NCBI RefSeq assembly: GCF_029360645.1 | Contig: NZ_JARDUA010000007.1 | Span: 226,855 to 290,854, forward strand | DNA: 64,000 nucleotides | Direction: 5' to 3' | Origin: Pontibacter litorisediminis | Lineage (GTDB): Bacteria; Bacteroidota; Bacteroidia; Cytophagales; Hymenobacteraceae | Part shown: piece after piece, positions 17,420-27,726 of the stretch | Layout: every line of letters begins with the position of its first letter | How positions within the stretch are numbered: position 1 is the first letter of the stretch | Made by a program: the position numbers and the translations under genes | The notes under the pieces: model-generated | What the model was told of the DNA's origin: nothing | The model's database searches: none | What the model saw: the letters and a program-made list of their open reading frames with translations, nothing else

Positions 17420-18952
17420 TTAATAGCCGGGGTTCTGCGTCAGGTTAGCCGTTCTCACGTCTGTGTCCGGTATCGGGAGCAGGTTGTGCTTGCCCTCCAT
17501 ATAGCCAAGCGGCCCCAGTTCCTGGGGGGCCAGGCCCCAGCGCACCAAGTCGATGTACCTGAAACCCTCAAAGGCCAGCTCCAGTTGCCGCTCCCTTACA
17601 ATCGCGTTGAATAGGTCCGTGCCAGCTGCCGACACCTCATCCAGCCCGGCTCTTTCGCGCACCTTGTTGAGTTCTTCGCGTGCCCTGGCCTCATCGCCCA
17701 GGCGGTAATAGGCTTCAGCCGCCATCAGCAGCACATCCGCATAGCGAATCAAGCGCCAGTTGGTGCCATAGTTTAACTCTGCGATGGAGCCGCCTTCAGA
17801 ACTGGTTTGGTTGATGTAGGAGCCATACTTGCGCTGGAAGTAACCCATGTAGTCATAGGCGTTGGGTTCGCTCCAGTTGCCGCCCATCGCCTCCAACTCC
17901 TCTTCCGACATCAAGGTGTTAATTCTTCGCTCAGTATCGCCGGCGTCGATAAAGGCCTGGTACAGCCCAGGGCGAGGCGTGTTAAAGCCCCACCCACCGA
18001 TCAGCGAGTCCTGCGGCGCCTTGGTGTAGAAGTCGGCGCGGGGGCCCATCAGTTGTATGTGTATGTTGCTCTCGAGGTTGCGGCCGTTCGCCCACGGAAA
18101 GTTCCCCCAATCATAGTTGGCATCATTGGAGTAAGCTACCTCAAACAAAGACTCCGGGCCAAACTCCCCTTCCTGCGAGAACACGGTGCTGAAGTTCGGC
18201 TCCAGGCTATACTGGCCGGAGTTAATGACCTCATCAAACTGCTGGGCCGCCTGCTGCCACTCTTCCTGGTACAGGTGCGCCCGGCCGAGCAGAGCCTGCG
18301 CCGCGCCCTGGGAGAACCGGAACCTCTCTCCGGCGCCGTAGGTGCTCTTCAGGGGCAGGTCGGCAATGGCCTCGGTCAGGTCTTGTTCTATCTGCGCATA
18401 CACCTCCTCCCGGCTGGCCCGCTGCTGCATGTTGTACTCACTCTGCGGAATGTCGGCCACTATGAGCGGCACACCTCCCCATAGCGTTACGAGGTCCAGG
18501 TAATAAAGCGCCCTGAGTGCCTTGGCCTCTGCTATCAGGCGCCGGCGCAGGTCTGTTTCAGGGGTCACCCGGTTGATGACCTGGTTTGCCCGGTAAATGC
18601 CGTAGTAGCTCATGCTCCAGGCACCCAGCACCGGGTCGTTCTGAGAGTCGAACGTATAGTCATCGAGGGTTTGGTAGCCAGGCTGATCCCCCGGTCCGCT
18701 GCCCCCGGCGTTGCTCTCATCCGATAGCAGGGTTTTGACCAGGTACATACTGGCCCAGCCCCAGTTGTAGTGCGCCTGCAGCATGTCGTAGGCAGCGGCA
18801 GTGGCCCGCAAGGCATCCTCATCGGTTTGATAGAATTCCTCTTGCGGCAGCCTGCCGGGTATGTCTGACTCCAGGAAATCTTCCTCGCAGCCTGTTACCA
18901 CCAACAGTGTGAACAGGCTCATCATGGCTATTTTCAAAGTATATTTTTTCAT
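17420..18952 (-). CDS. SusD/RagB-family glycan-binding lipoprotein (first pair)
   Basis: A 510-residue outer-membrane lipoprotein; lipobox VVTGC gives the acylated Cys at residue 22. The N-terminal helices (EEDFLESDIPGRLPQEEFYQTDEDALRATAAAYDML) and the C-terminal block with LNKVRERAGLD, FNAIVRERQLELAFEGFRYIDLVRW and PIPDTDVRTANLTQNPGY are characteristic of SusD proteins, which cap the SusC transporter and deliver oligosaccharides. It is 18 bp downstream of its SusC partner and followed by a strong terminator. The glycan specificity is not readable from the sequence; the neighbouring GH16 enzymes suggest beta-glucan. Confidence 0.95.
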   Translation of the reverse strand: MKKYTLKIAMMSLFTLLVVTGCEEDFLESDIPGRLPQEEFYQTDEDALRATAAAYDMLQAHYNWGWASMYLVKTLLSDESNAGGSGPGDQPGYQTLDDYTFDSQNDPVLGAWSMSYYGIYRANQVINRVTPETDLRRRLIAEAKALRALYYLDLVTLWGGVPLIVADIPQSEYNMQQRASREEVYAQIEQDLTEAIADLPLKSTYGAGERFRFSQGAAQALLGRAHLYQEEWQQAAQQFDEVINSGQYSLEPNFSTVFSQEGEFGPESLFEVAYSNDANYDWGNFPWANGRNLESNIHIQLMGPRADFYTKAPQDSLIGGWGFNTPRPGLYQAFIDAGDTERRINTLMSEEELEAMGGNWSEPNAYDYMGYFQRKYGSYINQTSSEGGSIAELNYGTNWRLIRYADVLLMAAEAYYRLGDEARAREELNKVRERAGLDEVSAAGTDLFNAIVRERQLELAFEGFRYIDLVRWGLAPQELGPLGYMEGKHNLLPIPDTDVRTANLTQNPGY

Positions 18953-18970
18953 GGTCGTTCTGGGTTAAGG

Positions 18971-21900
18971 TTAGAAGCTAAACGTTAGGCCTGCCAGTGC
19001 TTTTCTGGGAATAGGGTACACGCCTCTGTCAATGCCAAGACTGTTGACGTCGTTACTGCCTGCTTCCGGGTCAAGGCCGGGATAGTCGGTGAAGGTGAAG
19101 AAATCATCGAGCGATACATAGAACCTGGCGTTGCGTACGCTGATGCGCTCGGTGAGGGAGTTAGGCAGTGTATAGCCCAGCTGCAGCTGCCGGATGCGGG
19201 CATAGGAGCCGTCGAAGAGCATCAGGTCGCTGTTGTACACATAGGTGCTGGTGGTGTTGGGGGCGAACCAGCTGTTGGTGCTGCCCGGGCCGGTCCAGCG
19301 GTCTTCGTAGAAGAAGGCAGGCCTGTTGGCCGTTGGGCGGTCTACCCGGTTAAAGGCCAGCAGCACGTCGTTGCCGGATTGGCCCTGGATAAATGCCAGA
19401 AAGTCAAAGCCCTTGTAGCTTAGGTAGATGCGGCCACCGTACACCAGGTCTGGATGGGGGCTGCCGATAAAGGTCTGGTCATCCGGGGAGATCTGCCCGT
19501 CGCCGTTCACATCCACCACGATGGGGTCTCCTGGGGCGGGATCGTACCCAGAGATGTTGTTCTCGCTCAGGTACTGGCCTATCTCATCCTCTGTCTGGAA
19601 GATGCCCGCTGTCTTATAGCCCCGGAAGTACCAGATCGGGAACCCCTCCTCAAAGTAGGTGGCCGTCCAGCCGGTGCCCACGCCGGTGCCGGCGATACGG
19701 CTCACGTTCGGGTTAAGGAAGGTCACCTCATTGTCCAGCGTGGTCAGGTTAACAGAAAACTCATACTTAAAAGCCTTCTCGTCGTTATTGAAGCCTAATT
19801 CAAACTCCCAGCCCCTGTTCCTTACATCGCCGCCGTTCACGAAAGGCAGCACGTTACCGATAAACCTGGGGGGAGTGCCGGGGGTAATCAGGTCCTTTGT
19901 GGTTTTCACGAAATAGTCGGTGGTGAAGGTGAGTTTGTTTTGGAAGAAGCCTAGGTCAAGGCCAATGTCAAACTGCTGGCTTGTTTCCCAGGTAAGGTCC
20001 GGGTTGGCCAGCTGGGCCGGCTCCGCCACCGTGATGTAGCCACCGTTGCCATCAGGGTAGCGTATCCCCTGCGAGGTGATCACCGCCGCCCACTGGCCCA
20101 GGGTCAGGTTAGACAAGCTGCCGTTCTGGCCCCAGCTGCCGCGCAGCTTGAGGTAGTTTACCGCATCGGTGGCGGGGAAGAACTCTTCGTTGCTCAGAAC
20201 CCAGCCCACGGAAACAGAAGGGAAGGTGCCCCACTCCTTACCAGGAGGCAGCAGCGAAGAGCCATCCCGGCGGACCGTCAGGTTCAGGAGGTACTTGTTC
20301 ATGTAGTCGTAAGAAAGCCTTCCGTAAAAGGACTCCAGGGTATTGGAGGTCTCTGTTCCGGCGATTCTGTCATTGTCATCCGGGGTAAAATCCGGAAAGG
20401 CAAAGATATCCTCTTCCGCAAACAGGCCGGAAGAGGTGCCGTTCAGGCGGTTATACTTCCTTTCCAAGGCTGAAATACCGGCAAGCAGGGTAAAGTGGTG
20501 CGAACCAATGGTACGGTCGTAGGTGGCGTAGTTCTCCCACTGCCAGGTAAACCAGTTTTCGTTCGTATCGAAGGTGCTGGGGGCAGTGTTGAGCCTTTCG
20601 GAGGAGAACCAGAAGCTTGGGCTCCAGCCATGGTTGCGCTGGAAGGCCGCATCAATGCCGAAGCGGGTAGTGAAGGTGAAGCCTGCAAACGGTCTGATAT
20701 CGGCGAATAGGTTGCCGACCACCTTGTTCTGCACCGTCTCGCCCCTGGTGATGGCAAGCTGTGCCAGTGGGTTGCCTACCTCACCCCGGATGTATTGCGA
20801 GAGGCCGTAGTAGTTGCCGTTGGCATCCCGCACTAAGGGGAAACCCGCATCTATGGCCTCCTGCACAAAGGGCGGTAGGGCACCGGAATATAGGGTGGGG
20901 GTAATGGGGTCCATCAGGATCGCATTGCTGATCACACCGCCGAACTCATCGTCTTCCTGTATGCCTGTCCGCGTGAAGTGAGAGTAAGACAGCCTGTTGC
21001 CGATGCTGAGCCATGACTTGATTTCGTGGTCGGAGTTGAGCCTGACTGTGTAGCGGTCGAAGCGGGACCGGTCGCCTCCCACAATGCCGTCCTGGCGGAA
21101 CATGGTGCCGTTCACCAGGAAAGAGGATTTCTCGCCACCGCCGCTGAAGCTAAGCGAGTGCCGCTGCATGGGGGCTGTCTCAAAGAGCTCATCGAGCCAG
21201 TCTGTGCCCTGCACGCCTGCTACCTCGGCAGGGTCTGGTATCGTGCCCGCCGTGTTTGATTCGTTCAGATAGGCGGCATACTGTTGGGCGTTCATCAGGT
21301 CCATCCTGTCGCCCACTGACTGCACCCCATACTGGCCGCTGTAGGAAACGGAGGATGGGGCTCCTTTATTTCCTGTTATAGTTCTGATGATCACGACGCC
21401 ATTTGCCCCCTCGGCGCCATAGATGGCGGCAGAAGCGGCGTCTTTCAGCACCTCTATGGAGGCTATCTCGCTGGGGTCCAGGTATTCGATGCCTCCTGTC
21501 CGCATGCCGTCCACAATGTAAAGGGGCTCTGCGTTACCGTTAGAGCCGGCCCCGCGCACCCTTACCCGCATGCCGCTGCCCGGGGAGCCGGAGGCAGGCA
21601 GCACCGTAACACCCGCGGTTCTTCCTTGCAAGGCCTGCTCTACCCTGGTGGATGAAACGGTGGCAATCTCCTCCTGCCGGACAGAAGATATGGCGCCGGT
21701 CACCAGGCTTTTCTGCTGCGTTCCGTAACCCACTACCACCACCTCTTCGAGGGCCTCTGCGTCTGGGGTAAGTGACACGTTTATCGAAGACCGGTTGCCT
21801 ATGGGTACTTCCTGGGTACGGTAACCGATAAAGGAAAACACGAGCGTACCTTCTCCGCCTGGCACTGCTAAGCTATAGTTGCCGCTGGCATCAGAGGAGG

Positions 21901-22102
21901 TGCCCCGCGTGGTGCCCTGCAGCATCACCGTTACCCCAGGCAGCCCACTTCCGTTTTCGTCTGTCACCCGCCCAGTGACGGTTACATCAGCTGTTTGCTG
22001 AGTCAGTGGCTTTGGCATAGCCCAGGCCGCTGTGTAAGTTGGGGTACTTATACAGACAGCCATTGTTATGCAGCCAATCGCTGTATAGAATTTTGTCTTC
22101 AT
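18971..22102 (-). CDS. SusC/RagA-family TonB-dependent outer membrane transporter (first pair)
   Basis: A 1043-residue TonB-linked transporter. After a signal peptide (about residues 1-28) comes a carboxypeptidase-regulatory-like domain (residues about 40-115, GRVTDENGSGLPGVTVMLQGTT), the TonB-box-like EEVVVVGYGTQ (about 117-127), the plug domain (TRVEQALQGRTAGV to ASAAIYGAEGANGVVII) and a 22-strand-type barrel to the C-terminal LAGLTFSF. It should import oligosaccharides across the outer membrane together with the adjacent SusD. It is divergently oriented from the sensor gene at 22708 across 605 bp, the usual arrangement for a PUL and its regulator. Confidence 0.96.
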   Translation of the reverse strand: MKTKFYTAIGCITMAVCISTPTYTAAWAMPKPLTQQTADVTVTGRVTDENGSGLPGVTVMLQGTTRGTSSDASGNYSLAVPGGEGTLVFSFIGYRTQEVPIGNRSSINVSLTPDAEALEEVVVVGYGTQQKSLVTGAISSVRQEEIATVSSTRVEQALQGRTAGVTVLPASGSPGSGMRVRVRGAGSNGNAEPLYIVDGMRTGGIEYLDPSEIASIEVLKDAASAAIYGAEGANGVVIIRTITGNKGAPSSVSYSGQYGVQSVGDRMDLMNAQQYAAYLNESNTAGTIPDPAEVAGVQGTDWLDELFETAPMQRHSLSFSGGGEKSSFLVNGTMFRQDGIVGGDRSRFDRYTVRLNSDHEIKSWLSIGNRLSYSHFTRTGIQEDDEFGGVISNAILMDPITPTLYSGALPPFVQEAIDAGFPLVRDANGNYYGLSQYIRGEVGNPLAQLAITRGETVQNKVVGNLFADIRPFAGFTFTTRFGIDAAFQRNHGWSPSFWFSSERLNTAPSTFDTNENWFTWQWENYATYDRTIGSHHFTLLAGISALERKYNRLNGTSSGLFAEEDIFAFPDFTPDDNDRIAGTETSNTLESFYGRLSYDYMNKYLLNLTVRRDGSSLLPPGKEWGTFPSVSVGWVLSNEEFFPATDAVNYLKLRGSWGQNGSLSNLTLGQWAAVITSQGIRYPDGNGGYITVAEPAQLANPDLTWETSQQFDIGLDLGFFQNKLTFTTDYFVKTTKDLITPGTPPRFIGNVLPFVNGGDVRNRGWEFELGFNNDEKAFKYEFSVNLTTLDNEVTFLNPNVSRIAGTGVGTGWTATYFEEGFPIWYFRGYKTAGIFQTEDEIGQYLSENNISGYDPAPGDPIVVDVNGDGQISPDDQTFIGSPHPDLVYGGRIYLSYKGFDFLAFIQGQSGNDVLLAFNRVDRPTANRPAFFYEDRWTGPGSTNSWFAPNTTSTYVYNSDLMLFDGSYARIRQLQLGYTLPNSLTERISVRNARFYVSLDDFFTFTDYPGLDPEAGSNDVNSLGIDRGVYPIPRKALAGLTFSF

Positions 22103-22707
22103 AGATGAATTATTAATAGTTATACTTAGTAAGTGGGCTCAAGCCCTCTATGCTGGGATTTATATGCGTTTCTGGTTCTCTGTTGGTATGGAAGGGTGTC
22201 TGGTACTGGCACAGAGGCAGGTTTGTTAGCAGGTTGGCCGCACCTTGGTGCAATGCCCCTGGCAGCCCGGACAGCAACAAGCCCGGGTTCTGGCGGTGCC
22301 GGCACGTTGTTTATGCTCCTGGCTTTAGTAAGAATGGGTGCTGTATGCTAGGGCTATAACCGCTCTCTATCCGATATCCGAATTCTCCTTCCTCTTTTCT
22401 TGGTTGTGTAATAGCTTTTCAGCTTATAGTTTTACGTTTTATTATTATAAATGATTAAGATATAATTGGATAAAAATAAACTTCGACCCATATATACCCA
22501 GCATGGGCGAATCGCGGAAAAGTCGAATAAAAATGCTCAAGGCCCCTGTATAGCCTGCGTCTATTTGCCCCGGCACCTGATTGCAGGTTATAATTTTTGT
22601 ATTGATATGTATGAATTTATTTTTACCTTATAGGTGCGGGCAACCAGAAAGAGCCCTGCTATTAGAGGCGCATACTTTTAGAAAGGTTAACAGAGGCGGG
22701 ATTAGAA
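22103..22707. promoter_or_regulatory. Divergent promoter region between SusC and the PUL sensor
   Basis: 605 bp without a believable gene. The half near SusC is GC-rich and the half near the sensor is AT-rich (22430-22640). It must contain promoters for both divergent genes and is the natural place for the sensor's binding site. I could not identify a clear TTG/TAnnTTTG promoter pair or an inverted repeat that I would call an operator. Confidence 0.5.
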
Positions 22708-25644
22708 ATGAGAAAGTACTTTGGAGTGTTGGTGTGCATGCTGCTGGCGTGCTATACTACGCTGGCACAGGTTAAGAATGAAGGTATCCCCTACATTAGA
22801 AACTATGTGCAGAAAGAATACAACGGCTCTGCGCAGAACTGGGCCGTCGTGCAAGACCATCGGGGGGTGATGTACTTTGGCAACAACAATGGCGTGCTGG
22901 AGTATGATGGCAATAGCTGGCGGGTGATCATGCTCCCGAACCGAACCAACGCCCGGTCATTGGCTATCAGCAAAGACGGGACTATTTATGTGGGAGCCCA
23001 AAACGACTTCGGCTTCCTGCGCCCCAATGCGCAGGGGCGGATGGAGTTTGTATCGTTAAAGAGCAAGGTCCCCGCAGCCGATCAGTCCTTTGATGACGTG
23101 TGGAAGACGTACGTGACTGAGGATGGCACCGTCTACTTTTGCACTGTAAAGGCTATATACCAACTTCAGAGTGATCAGATACAGGTTCACCGCCTGTCAG
23201 GCTACCCGTGGGGCTTCCCGTTCTATGTGCGTAACACCTTGTATGTGCCGGTGCCGGAAAAAGGGCTTTATGAGTTGCACGCCGGCAAGATGGCACTGGT
23301 CCCCAACAGCGACATACTGAAGGGCCTTACCATCACCGGAATGCTGCCACACCCAGAGGCTGGTATCCTGCTCGTAAGCGAGCAAGGCAAAATGTTCGCC
23401 TACGATGGGTACAGCCATTTCAAAGTATGGCAGTTGCCGATCAGCCCTTTTCTGGAGGCATCCAGGGTAAACATGGTAATGTCGTTCTCGAGTGGCTTGG
23501 CCTTTGGCACAGCTCATAATGGGTTGCTCTTAACCGATAAAGATGGCACACCCCGGCAGCACCTGAACATAGACAAAGGCCTGCAGAACAACTCGGTCCG
23601 TAGCATTTACCAGGATGGCGCCGGCAACCTGTGGCTTGGGCTGAATAACGGCATCAGCTATGTTGAGTCTAACTCCGCTTTCACGCATTTTAATACAAAC
23701 AGCGGCCTGCCCGGCACTGGTTACGCCTCTCTGCTTGATAACGATGAGCTTTACCTGGGCACCAGCGACGGGTTATACTTCAAAGCATGGTCTAACAGGC
23801 ATAGCCCAATGTCCCCGACGCCATTCAAACTAGTTGAGAATGCGCAGGGGCAAGTATATAACCTTCAAAAAATCCGCGACAAGCTGTTGCTCTCGCACCA
23901 CGAGGGACCTTTTGAGGTAAAGGACGGGCAGGCTACAAGGCTATCGGACCATAGGGGGGCATGGCTGTTTCTGCCACTCAAGTCGCACCCCGATTACTTG
24001 CTGTGCGGTACCTATAACGGCCTGTTGCTCTACAGGTTTAGCGGGGGAGAGTTGCAGTTCGTGCGGCCTGTGCAGGGCTTTGCGGAGTCCTCCCGAGTGA
24101 TGGAAGAGGATGATGCCGGCGATATTTGGGTCGCGCACGGCTATAAGGGCATGTTCCGGATTCGGTTGTCAAAGGATCTGAGCAAGGCTGAGCAGGTGAA
24201 GTTCTATGGGCAGGAAAGCGGGTTTCCCTCGAATATATTTATTAATGTGTTCAAAATAAGCGGAGAGTTGGTGTTTACCGGAGAGCGCGGCATTTTTAAG
24301 TATAACCGGCAAACCGATGCGTTTGTGGAGCACCCGCTTTACAGCAAGTTATTTGACCCTGGCGTGCATATACGTAAGTTGGTGGAGGATGCAGACGGTA
24401 ACATTTGGTTCTCGGCCGGCCAGGAGATGGGCGTGTTGAGGAAAAAGAGCAATGGCAGCTTTGAGATAGAAAAGAGCGTCTTTAACAAGCTGAATGGGAA
24501 ACTTATCGGTGGGTTTGAGCACTTTGTGCACTACGATCGCGCCAACATGCTGATAGGCACTGATGAGGGCTTTGTACACTATCACCCTACTTTTCTGCAG
24601 GCCGAGAGCATGAACCACACCTTCCATACTTTGCTGCGTGAGGTAAGCGCCACAAACGGTGCCACAGACACACTCATTTCGGGGGGAGATTTTCTGCAGG
24701 AGGGGCGGCTGACCCTACAGCAGCCGCATGGGGTAAGGCCGGAGCTCCCGTTCAGCTATAACTCCGTAAAATTTACCTACAGCGGCGTTACCTACGAGGA
24801 GAATGAGCAGGTGCAGTATCAGTACCTGCTGGAAGGCTTCGACAAAAACTGGTCGGGATGGAGTACAGCGGCGCAAAAGGAATACACCAACCTGGCTGAA
24901 GGCACCTATACTTTTAAGGTGAAGGCGCGGGACGTGTATAACCACACCAGCGAGGAGGCTGCTTTTACCTTTACGGTACTGCCGCCCTGGTACAGGACTT
25001 ATTGGGCTAAAGGAATTTACATACTTTTAGGGCTGCTGCTACTCTGGCTGATCAAGCGCGTGATAGACCGGCGTGTGCGCTGGCAGCAGGAGCAGCTCAG
25101 GCTGGAACAGGAGAAAGCCATCAGGTTGAAGGAGGCCGCGCACATTGAGGAGGTGCTGAAGGCGGAGAAAGAGATCATCAAGCTGAACAACGAGAAGCTG
25201 GAGGGTGAGTTGGAGCACAAAAGCAAAGAATTGGCCTCCTCAGCCATGCATGTGATGCAAAGCCTGGAGACGATCGGGAAAGTAAAAGGACAGTTAGAGA
25301 CCGTCATTGAGCAGGTGGAGGACAAGAAGGCCCTGCACCAGCTGCGCAAGGTGCTCCGCTCAGTGGAGGAGGACATGAAGGTGGAGAATAACTGGGACCA
25401 GTTCGAACTGCACTTCAACCAGCTTCACCAGGATTTCCTCAAGCGCCTGCGCCACGACTTCCCGGACCTGACCCACCGCGATATTAAGCTTTGCGCTTAC
25501 CTGCGCATGAACCTGACGAGTAAGGAAATTGCCTCGTTGCTGAACCTGTCGCTGCGGGGAGTGGAGACCAGTCGTTACCGCCTCCGCAAAAAGCTGAACC
25601 TGGAGCAGGAGGTAAACCTGACGGAGTTTATACTAAAATACTAA
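22708..25644 (+). CDS. Membrane-anchored beta-propeller sensor with C-terminal LuxR-type DNA-binding domain
   Basis: A 978-residue one-protein sensor-regulator. Residues 1-20 are a signal peptide; residues about 25-680 are two-component-regulator propeller repeats (for example QDHRGVMYFGNNNGVLEYDG and QDGAGNLWLGLNNGISYVES); residues about 683-760 are a Y_Y_Y domain (YQYLLEGFDKNWSGW to GTYTFKVKARD); residues about 764-786 span the inner membrane (GIYILLGLLLLWLIK); residues about 795-850 are a coiled coil; and residues about 918-978 are a LuxR/GerE helix-turn-helix (LTSKEIASLLNLSLRGVETSRYRLRKKL). There is no histidine kinase or receiver domain, so it should pass the signal by conformational change, like SusR-type regulators. 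It probably senses oligosaccharide in the periplasm and controls the flanking SusC/SusD and GH16 genes. Confidence 0.9.
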   Translation: MRKYFGVLVCMLLACYTTLAQVKNEGIPYIRNYVQKEYNGSAQNWAVVQDHRGVMYFGNNNGVLEYDGNSWRVIMLPNRTNARSLAISKDGTIYVGAQNDFGFLRPNAQGRMEFVSLKSKVPAADQSFDDVWKTYVTEDGTVYFCTVKAIYQLQSDQIQVHRLSGYPWGFPFYVRNTLYVPVPEKGLYELHAGKMALVPNSDILKGLTITGMLPHPEAGILLVSEQGKMFAYDGYSHFKVWQLPISPFLEASRVNMVMSFSSGLAFGTAHNGLLLTDKDGTPRQHLNIDKGLQNNSVRSIYQDGAGNLWLGLNNGISYVESNSAFTHFNTNSGLPGTGYASLLDNDELYLGTSDGLYFKAWSNRHSPMSPTPFKLVENAQGQVYNLQKIRDKLLLSHHEGPFEVKDGQATRLSDHRGAWLFLPLKSHPDYLLCGTYNGLLLYRFSGGELQFVRPVQGFAESSRVMEEDDAGDIWVAHGYKGMFRIRLSKDLSKAEQVKFYGQESGFPSNIFINVFKISGELVFTGERGIFKYNRQTDAFVEHPLYSKLFDPGVHIRKLVEDADGNIWFSAGQEMGVLRKKSNGSFEIEKSVFNKLNGKLIGGFEHFVHYDRANMLIGTDEGFVHYHPTFLQAESMNHTFHTLLREVSATNGATDTLISGGDFLQEGRLTLQQPHGVRPELPFSYNSVKFTYSGVTYEENEQVQYQYLLEGFDKNWSGWSTAAQKEYTNLAEGTYTFKVKARDVYNHTSEEAAFTFTVLPPWYRTYWAKGIYILLGLLLLWLIKRVIDRRVRWQQEQLRLEQEKAIRLKEAAHIEEVLKAEKEIIKLNNEKLEGELEHKSKELASSAMHVMQSLETIGKVKGQLETVIEQVEDKKALHQLRKVLRSVEEDMKVENNWDQFELHFNQLHQDFLKRLRHDFPDLTHRDIKLCAYLRMNLTSKEIASLLNLSLRGVETSRYRLRKKLNLEQEVNLTEFILKY

Positions 25645-25660
25645 ATCTGCTGCATATGGT

Positions 25661-25692
25661 AAAAAAGGCCCCACAACCTGCGGGGCCTTTAG
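25661..25692. terminator. Bidirectional terminator between sensor and GH16 gene
   Basis: A 9-bp stem (25664-25672 with 25682-25690) with a 9-nt loop. It has six A/T on the left side, so it is strongest for the minus strand GH16 gene ending at 25735, and may also end the sensor transcript. Confidence 0.75.
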
Positions 25693-25734
25693 TCTATGTT
25701 CTCAAACTCTTCACCTAGAAGTTGAGAGGGTGTA

Positions 25735-26583
<849 letters not shown>

Positions 26584-26680
26584 ACTTTCTATTGATTTTG
26601 AATTACTCGATCATACTTATGTAGAAGAACGGTGCGTACGTTTTAAGGGGCCTTTTAAGGCAAAAGCGTGCTATGCCAGG

Positions 26681-26703
26681 GCTGCCTACCCTGCGTAGGC
26701 AGC
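26681..26703 (-). other. Hairpin between the two GH16 genes
   Basis: A 9-bp perfect stem (26681-26689 with 26695-26703, loop CCTGC) just past the stop of GH16 copy B. The downstream T run on the minus strand is weak, so it may be an RNA-processing or partial termination site rather than a full terminator. Confidence 0.45.
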
Positions 26704-26729
26704 TAGCTTTGGCTACTGAATGGACTGGA

Positions 26730-27614
26730 TTATTCTATCATTTTGTACACGCGCACGTAGTCCACTTCCATGGCCTGGGGGAACACACCCGGGTCTACCC
26801 CCTGGGCCCCGCCCCAATCGCCGCCCACGGCTACGTTGAGCAGCAGGTGGAAGCGCTTGTCAAAGGGCCAGGTGCTGTAGCCCTTGCCATCGTTTAGGAA
26901 CTCAAACACCTTCTGGTCATCAATGTATCCTCTTACAGCATAGGGTGTCCAGTCCACCCGGTACAAATGAAAAGCGGTGCTGGCCGTCTCAATTACTTTG
27001 CTGTTGCCGCGCTGCGTGCCCTTGCTGTGGTTGTAGGCTTCGGTGTGCACGGTGATGTGCACCCTGTTCTGGTCGTAGCCCACGTGCTCCATGATGTCGA
27101 TCTCCCCGGACTTGGGCCAGCCGCCGTAGGCCCAGTCGGTGGGCAGCATCCAGATGGCTGGCCAGGTGCCCCTGCCCGTCGGCAGCTTGGCCCGCACCTC
27201 GAAGCGGCCGTATAAAAAGTCGCCTTTGTTTTTTGTCACGAGCCTAGCCGATGTGTAGTCTTTGCCATCCCTTTGCTCCTTGCGGGCCGTGATGGTAAGG
27301 GTACCGCCAGCCACAGTGGCATTGCTCAGGTTTTCAGTGTAGTACTGCAGCTCGTTGTTGCCCCAGCCGTGCCCGCCCGTGTCGTAGCCCCACTTCCCCG
27401 CGTCCGGCTTGCCGGTATAGTCAAACTCATCGGCCCAGACAGGGGAAGCCTCAAATGTCCAGTTCTTATCCTGGGGGGCCTGGGGCCGTGGGGCAGGGGC
27501 AAGCGGACCCGGATCATCAGACTTTGAGCCGCATGAGGTAGTAAGCAGCGGCAGCAAAAGCAGCGTTACACAATGCCTAACCTTATTCTTGATGTCCCCT
27601 CCCGAAAATTCCAT
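26730..27614 (-). CDS. GH16 family beta-glucanase lipoprotein (laminarinase-like), copy B
   Basis: A 294-residue GH16 enzyme from the ATG at 27614 (MEFSGGDIKNK); an upstream in-frame ATG at 27656 would add 14 residues but gives a poorer signal peptide. The lipobox LLTTSC predicts a lipoprotein anchored in a membrane, followed by a Pro-rich linker (PGPLAPAPRPQAPQ). The catalytic motif GEIDIMEHVG and the flanking WAYGGWPKSGEID and ITVHTEAYNHSKGTQ are the same as in copy A. The two proteins differ mostly at their N-termini and in the segment just after the shared region, where this copy has WTPYAVRGYIDDQKVFEFLNDGKGY. It belongs to the PUL but is separated from the upstream PKD lipoprotein by a hairpin at 27674-27710. 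Confidence 0.93.
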   Translation of the reverse strand: MEFSGGDIKNKVRHCVTLLLLPLLTTSCGSKSDDPGPLAPAPRPQAPQDKNWTFEASPVWADEFDYTGKPDAGKWGYDTGGHGWGNNELQYYTENLSNATVAGGTLTITARKEQRDGKDYTSARLVTKNKGDFLYGRFEVRAKLPTGRGTWPAIWMLPTDWAYGGWPKSGEIDIMEHVGYDQNRVHITVHTEAYNHSKGTQRGNSKVIETASTAFHLYRVDWTPYAVRGYIDDQKVFEFLNDGKGYSTWPFDKRFHLLLNVAVGGDWGGAQGVDPGVFPQAMEVDYVRVYKMIE

Positions 27615-27673
27615 TTTACTGTTGTTGCTGGTTAACATGCACCTGGTGCTACGCATTTACTTATACTTTAAGA

Positions 27674-27710
27674 AGAGATAAAGCCAGGCTAAGACCCTGG
27701 CTTTATCTCT
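27674..27710. terminator. Intra-PUL hairpin between PKD lipoprotein and GH16 copy B
   Basis: A perfect 15-bp stem (27674-27688 with 27696-27710, loop CTAAGAC) lying 17 bp after the PKD lipoprotein stop. The T run is stronger on the plus strand (CTTTTT at 27711) than on the minus strand, so for the minus-strand operon it may act as a partial terminator that lowers GH16 expression. Confidence 0.65.
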
Positions 27711-27726
27711 CTTTTTACCTATCAAA

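Noticed and set aside
22133..22359. Small open frames (69-72 codons) upstream of the first SusC
   Set aside because: They overlap in two frames, have no start context or domain, and lie in an expected promoter region.
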